NCBI GenBank assembly: GCA_028689055.1
Contig: JAQTWZ010000003.1
Span: forward strand, 5,438-69,437
Length of the DNA: 64,000 nucleotides
Source of the DNA: Sulfurimonas sp.
Lineage (GTDB): Bacteria > Campylobacterota > Campylobacteria > Campylobacterales > Sulfurimonadaceae
Direction of reading: 5' to 3'
The position numbers were made by a program, and so were the translations under genes. The notes beneath the pieces are model-generated. The model was not told where the DNA came from and made no database searches. It was given only the letters and a program-made list of their open reading frames with translations. This document shows positions 9,511 through 18,015 of this stretch, piece after piece. How positions within the stretch are numbered: the first letter of the stretch is position 1; each line of letters begins with the position of its first letter.

Positions 9511-12216
9511 AATTTTAATTTCATCTTTGAGTAAATAACAGAGATATCCCTCCACCTCATCACCGGTGATTTCTTTGACTGCGTTTATATAATAACGCAC
9601 TTGTTTGTGATGTTCTTTTGTGTAGTGCATGGCACTTTTATAGTCGATTATCTTCCATTGTGACTGCGTTTCATCTTTTATAAGCAGATCGATATAACGA
9701 AGGTTGTTTTTGTATTTGATCGCTTTTTCGCGGTAAAACTCTCCTGAGAGCAGCTCGTTAAACGCTTTATTTTGAAGCAGATTTTTCACTCTTTGGATGA
9801 TATCTTCTATCTCATCTTCACTCAGGATATAGCCATATTTATTCAAAAGAGCGTCTTTTGCATCTTCGAAGTGCTCATGTGAAAACGCAGGTAACATCTC
9901 AAGCATATAATGCAGTGCAAGCCCGAAATTGATAGCGCCAAGGTCTTCTTCTAGCTCACTTGCTTGTTCGAGTATATCGCTTTGCGTGCCATAGTAGAGA
10001 GCTTTATATTCAAGCTTTTCAAAAGTATGTTGTGTTTGAATATCTTGTTTTTTACACGCAAGTTGCCCGCATGAAGAGAGTTTCAAATCCAAAATATCAA
10101 ACATCGAATCTTTGGGCTTCATAACAATAATAAGATTTTCTTTTGCCCGCGTAAACGCGACATAGAGCGCATTAAGAGAGTCTTCTGCTTCAAGTGTTTT
10201 TTCTTTGAAAATTGCATTTGCATACTCTGCATCCAAAGCTTCTCGCCCGCTCATGCGAAGATAGACATTTTGCAAATGGATACCTTCATACTCGTAGATG
10301 ATGGCATCTCTTGAAGGCGGCGCTTTTTTGAGTCTATCCATCACGATGACATGTTCGTATTCCAAACCTTTGGATTTGTGGATAGTCAGCACGCGTACCC
10401 CACGCAAGTCCGAAGCAGCGGCACTTGCATCAATACGTTCGTATTCAAACAAAAGTGCTTCGATAGTACCGTAGTTGCTCAGAAGATCCAAAAAACGTAT
10501 AAGGTGAAAATCTCCGTAAAAAAGCGCATATTTTTCAATCGCATTTTTAACGATATCCAGAAGTTTTACCTTGTTAAAATCAACTCTGCTTATGGACTCG
10601 GGTTCTCGTTCTATAAGAGAAAAAAAGTTGTATTTGTATATCTCTTCCCCGAAATAAAGATATTTGAGATACTCCAAAATCGCTTTGACACTTTTTTGGT
10701 TGATGAGTTTTGTTGTGGTTTCGGTTACAACTTCTATCATCTCTTCTTGAAGAAGCTGTTTTATCACCTCTCCATCGCCGTTTGTCGCACACAAAATAGC
10801 TATCTCGTTGAGATCTGCGCCAAGTGCTATGAGTTTTTTGACATACTCAAGCGCCGCTTGTTCGGGCGTTTGGCTCTCCAAAACTTCTACATAACCGCCA
10901 AACGCATTTTCTTGTACATTTTGCGGTGCGTAGTTTTTGATTTTCTGTGCGAAGCTTGCGTTTACAAACTCCACTATCTCTTTTTTGGAGCGGTAGTTTG
11001 TCAAGAGGGCTTCAAGTTTTGTCTCATGCAGCTCTTTGACTGCGCCAAAAAGAGCGCTCACACCCCCACGAAATCTATAAATAGACTGCTTCACATCGCC
11101 CACAAAAAAGAAACTTCCATTTTCAAAAACGCCATCGCCTGAGAGTATCTCATCAATAAGCGGTTTGAGAATAGCATACTGCAAAATACTCGTATCCTGA
11201 AACTCATCAAGGAGTATATGTTCTATCTGCGCATCGAGTCTAAAATACAAAAACTCACTGTCAACGCGTTCTTTTAAAAGATAATAGACCAAAACGCTCA
11301 CATCACTAAAACTCAGTTCACTATCATCGCTATAGAGTGCTTTTTTTGCTTTGACATAAATAGCTACAAGCTCACTCAGCGAAGCAAAGAAGTTCTGCTC
11401 TTTTGCTCTGTTATGGCTTTTTATCGCTGCGTTTATCTCACGGAGATAGATATCCATCTCAGGAGTAAAACATTTTGCAAAAGTTCTGTATTCGAGGCTC
11501 TCTCGTCCTATCCAGCTTTTTTGGCTCAGTGCTTCAAAATCCTCAGCATCCACTGCGTTTAGAACCGTCGAGGATGCACTTTTGCAGACCAAAACTTTTT
11601 CACGAAGCTGCGCAAAACTCTGCATTGCCGCTATTTCATATTGCAGAGCTGACTCTTTGGTAAAACGCAGGTGAGCGAGTTCTTTTTGTTTGATGTAAAA
11701 ATCATCCAAAAGAGAAAATATACTCTCAAGTCTTTTTTTTGATTCAAGGGAGAGCGCTATAAGCGTCTCTTGTTTGCCTGCCACACTCACTTCTTTTAAA
11801 AATCTTGCAAGAAGTTTCAGCTCATGTTGGCTGCTCATGGTGGTAAAATCTGGCATGAGCGAAGCATAAAGTGAAAACTTTCTCAGTATTTGGGTAAAAA
11901 ATTTATCAATAGTCATAATTTTTGTATTGGCATTTAAAAATGCACTTAAGACTTTTTTGCGCTCTGCCAAAAGTGTCTCACGATCAAAACCCGTAACTTT
12001 AGCTATTGCATCAAGTTCGCCGCGTTTTGGAAGCTCTTCAAGTGTGAGGACAATCCGTTCTTGCATCTCATGAGCAGCTTTGTTAGTAAAAGTCAGTGCC
12101 AATATTTTATCGGGGTCTGCGCCTCGAAAGAGCAGGCTCAGATAACGCACAACAAGCATAAAAGTCTTGCCGCTTCCCGCACTTGCCTCATAGGCCAAAT
12201 TATCTACAAACATCAT
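9499..12216 (-). CDS. addA: AddA/RecB-like helicase-nuclease
   Basis: This 905-residue UvrD-family helicase with a C-terminal nuclease processes double-strand DNA ends for RecA-dependent repair, together with AddB. Visible motifs are Walker A ASAGSGKTF at residues 9-17, motif II LLDEFQDTS near 335, NYRSKKEIVEFV, VRVLTIHKSKGLEYEHVIV and YVAFTRAKENLII. The nuclease domain has GLALHYMLEML, a YIDLLI strand and IIDYKSA (near 855). It is shorter than Gram-positive AddA, as usual in Campylobacterota. The ATG at 12216 overlaps the addB stop as ATGA, so translation is coupled. A longer start at 12258 would lie inside addB and is less likely. Confidence 0.9.
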   Translation of the reverse strand: MMFVDNLAYEASAGSGKTFMLVVRYLSLLFRGADPDKILALTFTNKAAHEMQERIVLTLEELPKRGELDAIAKVTGFDRETLLAERKKVLSAFLNANTKIMTIDKFFTQILRKFSLYASLMPDFTTMSSQHELKLLARFLKEVSVAGKQETLIALSLESKKRLESIFSLLDDFYIKQKELAHLRFTKESALQYEIAAMQSFAQLREKVLVCKSASSTVLNAVDAEDFEALSQKSWIGRESLEYRTFAKCFTPEMDIYLREINAAIKSHNRAKEQNFFASLSELVAIYVKAKKALYSDDSELSFSDVSVLVYYLLKERVDSEFLYFRLDAQIEHILLDEFQDTSILQYAILKPLIDEILSGDGVFENGSFFFVGDVKQSIYRFRGGVSALFGAVKELHETKLEALLTNYRSKKEIVEFVNASFAQKIKNYAPQNVQENAFGGYVEVLESQTPEQAALEYVKKLIALGADLNEIAILCATNGDGEVIKQLLQEEMIEVVTETTTKLINQKSVKAILEYLKYLYFGEEIYKYNFFSLIEREPESISRVDFNKVKLLDIVKNAIEKYALFYGDFHLIRFLDLLSNYGTIEALLFEYERIDASAAASDLRGVRVLTIHKSKGLEYEHVIVMDRLKKAPPSRDAIIYEYEGIHLQNVYLRMSGREALDAEYANAIFKEKTLEAEDSLNALYVAFTRAKENLIIVMKPKDSMFDILDLKLSSCGQLACKKQDIQTQHTFEKLEYKALYYGTQSDILEQASELEEDLGAINFGLALHYMLEMLPAFSHEHFEDAKDALLNKYGYILSEDEIEDIIQRVKNLLQNKAFNELLSGEFYREKAIKYKNNLRYIDLLIKDETQSQWKIIDYKSAMHYTKEHHKQVRYYINAVKEITGDEVEGYLCYLLKDEIKIIKV

Positions 12217-14561
12217 TTCTCTCTTTGGCAGATTGTCGCGTACTCGCAGTAGAGACAATTTTTGGTATCTTCACACATCACAAAATCAAAACTCTCATGC
12301 AAAAGCATATCTTTGATATTGGATTGTAAAACGGCAAGTTTTTCTTCGAGAAACATCTCGTGAACTATCTTGGACTCTTTGAGATCATAATATCCACACG
12401 CTACATGAGCTGCGTTTTGTTTGGCGAAAAGATAATAAAACTCCAGCTGAAAGTCTGTAGCTTCTGAGAGATTTTTGGCGTTATAAAGAGGATATGATCC
12501 TGTTTTGTAATCAAGCACAAAAAGTCTATCATCCTTGCTATCTATCCTATCAATTTGACCGCTGAGTGTTATCCCCGCGAACTCGCACTCATAGCTCTCT
12601 TCACACGTATAAACACTCCAGCCGTCTTGAAACCTTTGCACTTCATTCTCACAAAAAGTATCAAGACTTTTTTTGTACATATTGATAAGATAGCGCTCAA
12701 GCTCACTACTTCCGCAGACATTATCAAGTTCTTTATGCAAATCTTTTTTCAGTTCTACGCTGTGAGTGTAGCTACGTTTCTTGGTGTAAAGTTCTTTCAG
12801 CGCCGTATGGATATCTCGCCCTATTTCCCACTCTTTTGGCATATCTTTTGGGATTTCGTGCGCTTTTAAATGTTTGATATAGGCATAATAATATTTTCGT
12901 CTGCAAGTCAAAAATGTTTTGAGTCTGGTGTTTGAAAGTTTCACATCCTTAAAACTATAATCCAAAACAATAGGAATATCTTCTTTTGTACTGCGTTTTG
13001 ATTTGTGAAAGAGAAGCTCACTATATGCCAGTTCACTGTAGATATTTTTTTCTTGTATATGCAGTTGTTTCAAAAAACGCGACGCACTACTTTGGTTTGA
13101 TTCTACATAAACGATTGCTACTTCTTTGCTTGCGTTTATGAGTCTCTCGTAATAATGTTTTTGAAGATTTTCTCTATCTTGCATCGTAGGAAGTCCTGCA
13201 ATGGTACGAATCTTTGAGTTGAGGAACATATCCTTATCGCTTTTTCGCGGCACATTTGTATCAGAAAAGTCAACGATAATAACTGCATCAAACGCAAGAC
13301 CTCTTGTCTCAAGAACTCCCATAACCGTTATCTTTCCACCTCGTACATCATCTATAGTTCTTTGTCCTAGGCGCTGCAAAAAAAGATGCAAAAGAGACTT
13401 TACACTCATCTCTTGCATAAACGGAAGGATATTTTTAAAGCTGTATATCTCTTCACTAAATATTTTGCGTTCAACTTTTCCTGCGATAAACTCTTTGTAT
13501 TTTTCAAGATATTCAAGTATATTTATCTCTTTTGCGTTTTTATAGTAGATGGAGAATAGCTCATGATAGATTTCATCACCGACTCTTGTGAGTTTTGCTT
13601 CATTTTCTTTTGTGTCACTCTCTATTGCTTGGAGTGTCGCGTCGAGTTTTTGGTAACTCTGCGTCCCTGAAAAAGCTTCACCCATCGCAAAATTTAAGTT
13701 CGACTTTTCATCAAATGCCTTCAGGAGAGTCACAAACTTTTCATCCGGCACTATTACTGCGATGTTTTGCGCTTCATAGCCGGATTTTACAAATTCATAA
13801 ATTTTTTGTTTCATAAACGCAACCTGTAAAAGTGGCTCGCTCACAGATTCACATTTGATATTTTTATTTTTTTGTGTCGCTTCTTTTGTAAGTATCTCTC
13901 TTGCGTTTAGAGAGACTTCATAGCGGTAATCTTTTTCAAGTTCTAACCCTAAATCAAGAAATTTACTTTGCATTTTTGTATTAAAACTTGTCGTGTGTAT
14001 ATGTAGATTTACCTGCGCATATTCACAACATTTTTCCAATAACTCCAACTCAAAGTTTGTAAGATGTCCTTCTACATGAATGTTTATCGATTTGTGCGCA
14101 GCAGCATAACTTTTGTTAAAAGCATAAAGCTTTGGCAAAAATATTTTATCTAGGAGTTTTTTTTCATTACATAACTGTTCATAACGTTTGTAAAGTTCTT
14201 GGAGTATGCTGATATGTTCCTCATACTCTGCATAAATATCTGAAGTATCAAGCGTGTTGATATCATACATCTCGGCACTGAGTTCTTCAAAAAACTTGAA
14301 GATATAAGAAGAGTTTTTTGTAAATGTAAAGAAGTTTCTCTCGATCTGCAAGGCGGAAAAAGCTTTAAAATCTGAAGCTTCAAGAAGGAGCAAAGTCCGA
14401 CTGTCTGCATCATGTATCTTAAAATCTTTGACAATACAAAGCTTTGATACAAAATCACTCATAGTTATATAATTGGGAAGAAAAAGTGTTTGCGTTTGGA
14501 TGTGGAGTTGCTCGTGCCTGATAGCACGGGCAGAAGGTAACACTATAGTGGTTTCGTTCAT
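12213..14561 (-). CDS. addB: AddB-like PD-(D/E)XK nuclease, iron-sulfur type
   Basis: This 782-residue partner of AddA has a degenerate helicase-like N-terminal half and a PD-(D/E)XK nuclease at the C-terminus: GRDIHTALKELY, SGQIDRIDSKDDRLFVLDYK and the catalytic DYKTGSYP near 682. A lone cysteine in FLTCRRKYYYAY (about 552) plus NCLYCEYATIC at the extreme C-terminus form the C, CxxC, C pattern that holds a 4Fe-4S cluster in AddB, Cas4 and related nucleases. The segment KITVMGVLETRGLAFDAVII matches the region that replaces motif V in this family. It is the first gene of an addB-addA pair with a 4-base overlap. Many AAACGCA motifs fall in this pair of genes. Confidence 0.88.
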   Translation of the reverse strand: MNETTIVLPSARAIRHEQLHIQTQTLFLPNYITMSDFVSKLCIVKDFKIHDADSRTLLLLEASDFKAFSALQIERNFFTFTKNSSYIFKFFEELSAEMYDINTLDTSDIYAEYEEHISILQELYKRYEQLCNEKKLLDKIFLPKLYAFNKSYAAAHKSINIHVEGHLTNFELELLEKCCEYAQVNLHIHTTSFNTKMQSKFLDLGLELEKDYRYEVSLNAREILTKEATQKNKNIKCESVSEPLLQVAFMKQKIYEFVKSGYEAQNIAVIVPDEKFVTLLKAFDEKSNLNFAMGEAFSGTQSYQKLDATLQAIESDTKENEAKLTRVGDEIYHELFSIYYKNAKEINILEYLEKYKEFIAGKVERKIFSEEIYSFKNILPFMQEMSVKSLLHLFLQRLGQRTIDDVRGGKITVMGVLETRGLAFDAVIIVDFSDTNVPRKSDKDMFLNSKIRTIAGLPTMQDRENLQKHYYERLINASKEVAIVYVESNQSSASRFLKQLHIQEKNIYSELAYSELLFHKSKRSTKEDIPIVLDYSFKDVKLSNTRLKTFLTCRRKYYYAYIKHLKAHEIPKDMPKEWEIGRDIHTALKELYTKKRSYTHSVELKKDLHKELDNVCGSSELERYLINMYKKSLDTFCENEVQRFQDGWSVYTCEESYECEFAGITLSGQIDRIDSKDDRLFVLDYKTGSYPLYNAKNLSEATDFQLEFYYLFAKQNAAHVACGYYDLKESKIVHEMFLEEKLAVLQSNIKDMLLHESFDFVMCEDTKNCLYCEYATICQREK

Positions 14562-14609
14562 ATGTCTTCACCTATCATGAGCTAAGCCCATAGAACTCAC
14601 ACAAGAAGT

Positions 14610-15116
14610 TTAGTATTCAAATGTCTCTTTAGCTCTTGTATCGGCTTTGAGATTGTAAAATCTCTGTTGATCGTCAATTTCTACTTTTGCCATTATATCC
14701 CATCTTCCTTCTTGAGTAAGGGTGATAGGTGCAAAGGTATAAACTCCATTATTTACGATAGGACTCAGAAGTTCCTGATCGTGTTTATGATTGTTTGGTC
14801 GCGTCACGATAACTTTAATAGTTGCATTATCAACCGCGTTGCCTTCTTTATCTGTGACTTTATAAATTAGCTGTGTATTTTCCACATTTAATGCTTGTGT
14901 TTGATACTCAATAGTATATTTTTTATCAAAAGCAATCTGCGCTTGGATGATTTCATTAGCATTTGCATCCGCTTCGTGATAACCCATCATATAAGTATCA
15001 CTTGCTTCCACAGGCATTTTACTCGTCACTATTATCGTTGCTACACAGGCACCAAAAATCAATAGTATTGAAGCTCCTATCGCATATGGCCAAACTCTTC
15101 CGCTACTTTTGCTCAC
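14610..15116 (-). CDS. FixH-like cbb3 oxidase assembly protein
   Basis: This 168-residue protein has one N-terminal membrane helix (WPYAIGASILLIFGACVATII) and a periplasmic immunoglobulin-like domain containing DKEGNAVDNATIKVIVTRPN and EGRWDIMAKVEIDDQQRFYN, the pattern of FixH/CcoH-like proteins that help assemble cbb3-type oxidases. It is the last gene of the cco operon. It starts with GTG at 15116, preceded by an AGGAG site, and overlaps the previous gene by 14 bases. The FixH call rests on the domain pattern and the context together. Confidence 0.8.
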   Translation of the reverse strand: MSKSSGRVWPYAIGASILLIFGACVATIIVTSKMPVEASDTYMMGYHEADANANEIIQAQIAFDKKYTIEYQTQALNVENTQLIYKVTDKEGNAVDNATIKVIVTRPNNHKHDQELLSPIVNNGVYTFAPITLTQEGRWDIMAKVEIDDQQRFYNLKADTRAKETFEY

Positions 15117-15810
15117 TGAGTTCTCTCCTTCTTTTCATCTTTATTCTAATAAACATGAATATAGCATAAATTATAAAACCATAGAACAATACTTTGAGTA
15201 ATAAAATACTGTTTTTATTTGCATCTCCTGCTGCGTTTTCAAGTACAACACCCTTACTCACTGCAATTTGTTCTGCGATATCAATGTAGCCATTAAACAT
15301 AGAACCGGAATACATTCCTAAACGCTGCTCAGGTTTTGCTTTGCCGGAAATAAGAGGCAAAATACTTCCACCGTAGTCATTTGCCATATATTTAAAGTGC
15401 TCCCAGTTTTTACCGTACATCGCAGCCATTATAACGGCTTGAACTTGTGAGGCTACAGGACTGAGAACCTGTTTTTTGTCAAAATACTCATATAAAGTTG
15501 TATCGTTTGCCAGAATATCTACTTTCATGTTTAGCTCTGAAAATGTAAGTAATATTGTAGGACCTGAGAGTTCTTGTAAGACTTTCTCCTGATATTCACG
15601 AATATTCACTCCATCTGGAAGCTCATGCAACATCAAAAGTCTCAGTGATATTCCTGTTTTTTGGTACAGTTCACCGCCAACTTTTTCTACATCTGCACTG
15701 AAATTTGGATTGTGAATGACATCATCTTTATATAAATATTCTGCACTGAGGTGTGATTGAAGTAAAAATGTGAGGATGAGGGCATAAAGCCCTCTATTAA
15801 AAATTTTCAA
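15103..15810 (-). CDS. Membrane-anchored periplasmic protein of the cco operon (TPM-like)
   Basis: This 235-residue protein has a signal peptide (LYALILTFLLQSHLSAEYL), a periplasmic domain of about 170 residues and a C-terminal membrane helix (ILLLKVLFYGFIIYAIFMFI) followed by a basic tail. The domain (VEKVGGELYQKTGISLRLLM, then GPTILLTFSELNMKVDILAN) resembles the TPM fold, but the match is loose and no function follows from it. A UUG at 15810 preceded by AGGG is the best start; the frame runs further upstream but would then overlap the 29-residue gene. It lies between the DUF4006/small-peptide genes and fixH, so a role in oxidase assembly is an inference from context. Confidence 0.7.
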   Translation of the reverse strand: MKIFNRGLYALILTFLLQSHLSAEYLYKDDVIHNPNFSADVEKVGGELYQKTGISLRLLMLHELPDGVNIREYQEKVLQELSGPTILLTFSELNMKVDILANDTTLYEYFDKKQVLSPVASQVQAVIMAAMYGKNWEHFKYMANDYGGSILPLISGKAKPEQRLGMYSGSMFNGYIDIAEQIAVSKGVVLENAAGDANKNSILLLKVLFYGFIIYAIFMFIRIKMKRRRELSEQK

Positions 15811-15818
15811 TGAAATCC

Positions 15819-15908
15819 CTAACCAACAAGCACAGCTTGCCCGATTGTAACTGCGTAAAGAGTATAGGCTGCCATAAAAACAAGACCCCATGCAATAATT
15901 TTTTCCAT
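15819..15908 (-). CDS. 29-residue single-helix membrane peptide in cbb3 operon
   Basis: A very short gene with a textbook ribosome site (AAGGAG, six bases before the ATG) whose first bases overlap the stop codon of the DUF4006 gene. It encodes MEKIIAWGLVFMAAYTLYAV followed by TIGQAVLVG: one hydrophobic helix with almost no soluble part. Its stop lies 9 bases upstream of the start of the next gene. Placement and size recall CcoM, the tiny extra subunit of Pseudomonas cbb3 oxidase, but I cannot claim homology. It could be an accessory subunit or an assembly peptide. Confidence 0.72.
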   Translation of the reverse strand: MEKIIAWGLVFMAAYTLYAVTIGQAVLVG

Positions 15909-15918
15909 TATCTGCTCC

Positions 15919-16128
15919 TTACTTTACATCAATAACATGTTTAGCATTATCCACGCTATTCATTCTTATTGAAGATTCATCTTTGATATCATAATAATTG
16001 CTTGCCTGTGCGTTTTGAACACCAAGCGCTTGTATTGTTAAAAATACAAGGATTGATAGTAATAACACAGTCGCAATCAACATACCTGTTACGCCGTCAA
16101 GAGCAAATACGCTTCTATTTTCGTTCAT
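15919..16128 (-). CDS. DUF4006 family protein
   Basis: This 69-residue protein has one membrane helix (GMLIATVLLLSILVFLTIQAL) after a short polar N-terminus (MNENRSVFALDGVTG) and a polar C-terminal tail. The N-terminal sequence and its position directly after ccoP are characteristic of the DUF4006 proteins of Campylobacterota oxidase operons. Their role is unknown, but the conserved linkage suggests an oxidase subunit or assembly factor. It is preceded by ccoP (10 bases) and followed by the 29-residue peptide gene, whose ribosome site overlaps its stop codon. Confidence 0.85.
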   Translation of the reverse strand: MNENRSVFALDGVTGMLIATVLLLSILVFLTIQALGVQNAQASNYYDIKDESSIRMNSVDNAKHVIDVK

Positions 16129-16138
16129 GCCTGACTCC

Positions 16139-17062
16139 TTATTTACTTAGGCTAGTGATGTAAGCACCAACAGCCTCTTTTTGTTTTGCATTCAATCTAT
16201 CAAACGCAGGCATAGCACCAATAGCACCTTTTTTACCGTGATTTAATACATTAACAACTAACGCAGGTGTAAACGCAGCAACATTTGGAGCAACATACTC
16301 CATACCTTTACCGTCTTCACCATGACAAGAAGCACACGCACCAGCAAATACTTCAGCACCAGCACCGCTCATGCCATTTGCAACAAATTGAGAAACTGCA
16401 TCTATTTCAGCATCAGTAATAAGAGCACCTGTGTTATTGTTGAAAAGACCATTACGATCAGGCATTGGCATTTCACTACCCAATAAATGATTGTTAGAAC
16501 CGTTTTCTACAACATGTTTTACAGTTTTTGCTTCAAGTCTTACTTTTAAGTTTGCAGCTTTGCCATCGATACCATCTGCTGATAGACCGTGACATACTTT
16601 ACACTCAGCCAAGAAAACAGATTCACCCATTTCTACCAATCTATCACCAGTGATAGACTCATATTGTGTGCTAAATTTTTCATTGTGTGCAGCAGTATCT
16701 TCATTGTACTCACCGATTTGTGAGTATGCATTTACAGGATACCCTACTAAAAAGTACCACATACCCCAAACCATTGTACCTAAGAACATAATAGCCCAGC
16801 CCATTGGAACCGGATTTTTATATTCACCAATATTGTCCCAGCTCTCATCAGCCAATTCACCATCAGCTGTGTCTGTTTGCATTTGACGAACGTACTTGAT
16901 TACAACAAATACTGTAATAATTACAAGTGCAACAGCACCAGCAACAGCAAGCATGTTGACGATATCGCCATTTAATCCACCCTCAGAACCGCCTACAGAT
17001 ATGTATGTAAACGCTAACATAAGAATGGTAAATATAGCTCCCCCAAGATAAAGCTTATTCAT
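16139..17062 (-). CDS. ccoP: cbb3-type cytochrome c oxidase subunit III (dihaem CcoP)
   Basis: This 307-residue membrane-anchored dihaem cytochrome c passes electrons to CcoO and the catalytic subunit. Haem sites are CKVCHG near residue 155 and CASCHG near 244, with methionine ligands plausible in GSEMPMPDRNG and GAMPAFDRL. Two N-terminal membrane segments are visible (KLYLGGAIFTILMLAFTYIS and VAGAVALVIITVFVVIKYVR), then the NPVPMGWAIMFLGTMVWGMW segment typical of CcoP. Its start overlaps the ccoQ stop by four bases (ATGA). Confidence 0.97.
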   Translation of the reverse strand: MNKLYLGGAIFTILMLAFTYISVGGSEGGLNGDIVNMLAVAGAVALVIITVFVVIKYVRQMQTDTADGELADESWDNIGEYKNPVPMGWAIMFLGTMVWGMWYFLVGYPVNAYSQIGEYNEDTAAHNEKFSTQYESITGDRLVEMGESVFLAECKVCHGLSADGIDGKAANLKVRLEAKTVKHVVENGSNNHLLGSEMPMPDRNGLFNNNTGALITDAEIDAVSQFVANGMSGAGAEVFAGACASCHGEDGKGMEYVAPNVAAFTPALVVNVLNHGKKGAIGAMPAFDRLNAKQKEAVGAYITSLSK

Positions 17063-17295
17063 ATATCTCTCCTATTTCTCTTTACACCCTCAAGGTGTAC
17101 CTTGTCATCAGATATGGCCGACACAGGTGTATCGGTCACATCATCTCTAAGTGCTATATTGCTATATTCTTCATAGTCATGTCCATCAGCATCTTCTCTC
17201 TTTGAGTACAAATGGTATATGTATCCATATAATACGAGTACCATGAAAACAGTAAGTGCAAAATAACCATAAGCTTGTAATTCAGCAATATTCAC
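17059..17295 (-). CDS. ccoQ: cbb3 oxidase small subunit CcoQ
   Basis: This 78-residue protein has one membrane helix (YFALTVFMVLVLYGYIYHLY) followed by an acidic, polar cytoplasmic tail (SKREDADGHDYEEYSNIALR). Length, topology and position between ccoO and ccoP identify it as the CcoQ subunit, thought to stabilise the complex. The ATG lies 12 bases after the ccoO stop and the gene overlaps ccoP by four bases. Confidence 0.9.
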   Translation of the reverse strand: MNIAELQAYGYFALTVFMVLVLYGYIYHLYSKREDADGHDYEEYSNIALRDDVTDTPVSAISDDKVHLEGVKRNRRDI

Positions 17296-17307
17296 TTGAA
17301 TCCTTTA

Positions 17308-18000
17308 CTATTTAAGACTGTTCATATATGCAATCAAAGCAACGATTTCAGGAATCTGACCGTTTGCTACTGCATCTTTAACATCTTGATCTTTCATATC
17401 TGCAGCAATTACTTTTGCTTCTTCCAAAGCTAAAGCATTTGCATCTGCAACACTTTCTCCCATTTTTACAATTTTAGTAGATCCATCTTTCATAGGAACT
17501 TCTTTGTTGTAAGGTACGGCAAAAAACTGTGCAACTGTAAGTTGCTCTGCATATGCAGTATTGATATCAGCTGTATTTTTGAACATCCAAGTGTATGCAG
17601 GCATAATTGAACCTGGAACAACTGATGGCGGGTTTTTCATATGATTTTCGTGCCAGTCAGTTGTACGGTAGTTACCTACGCGCATCAAGTCTGGACCAGT
17701 TCTTTTTGAACCCCATAGGAATGGACGATCATATGCATACTCACCACTTAAAGAATAGTGTCCATAACGATCTGTTTCAGATTTAAACGGACGAATCAAC
17801 TGAGAGTGACAAGCATTACAGCTATTTTTAATATAAACATGACGACCCGCTAACTCTAGTGTAGAGTATGGAGCTGTACCGATTACAGGACGAGAAGCCT
17901 GTGCAAAGTTTGGAACGATTTCAATCAAACCAGCAAAAGCTATTGCAACAAAAACACCTACCGCAAAAAAGAACGGATGTTTTTCTAACCAATGAAACAT
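17308..18000 (-). CDS. ccoO: cbb3 oxidase subunit II (monohaem CcoO)
   Basis: This 230-residue membrane-anchored cytochrome c has an N-terminal helix (HPFFFAVGVFVAIAFAGLIE), the haem site CNACHSQLIRPFKSETDRYG and the highly conserved YDRPFLWGSKRTGPDLMRVG segment. A methionine ligand is likely in SIMPAYTWMF. It takes electrons from CcoP and passes them to the haem b/CuB centre in CcoN. It follows ccoN by 15 bases in the standard N-O-Q-P order. Confidence 0.98.
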   Translation of the reverse strand: MFHWLEKHPFFFAVGVFVAIAFAGLIEIVPNFAQASRPVIGTAPYSTLELAGRHVYIKNSCNACHSQLIRPFKSETDRYGHYSLSGEYAYDRPFLWGSKRTGPDLMRVGNYRTTDWHENHMKNPPSVVPGSIMPAYTWMFKNTADINTAYAEQLTVAQFFAVPYNKEVPMKDGSTKIVKMGESVADANALALEEAKVIAADMKDQDVKDAVANGQIPEIVALIAYMNSLK

Positions 18001-18015
18001 AATTAATCCTTTCTA

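Noticed and set aside
10351-11142. Long open frame of 263 codons on the plus strand
   Set aside because: It lies wholly antisense to addA, whose motifs are intact; its translation is Phe/Cys-rich with no recognisable domain, as expected for a shadow frame.
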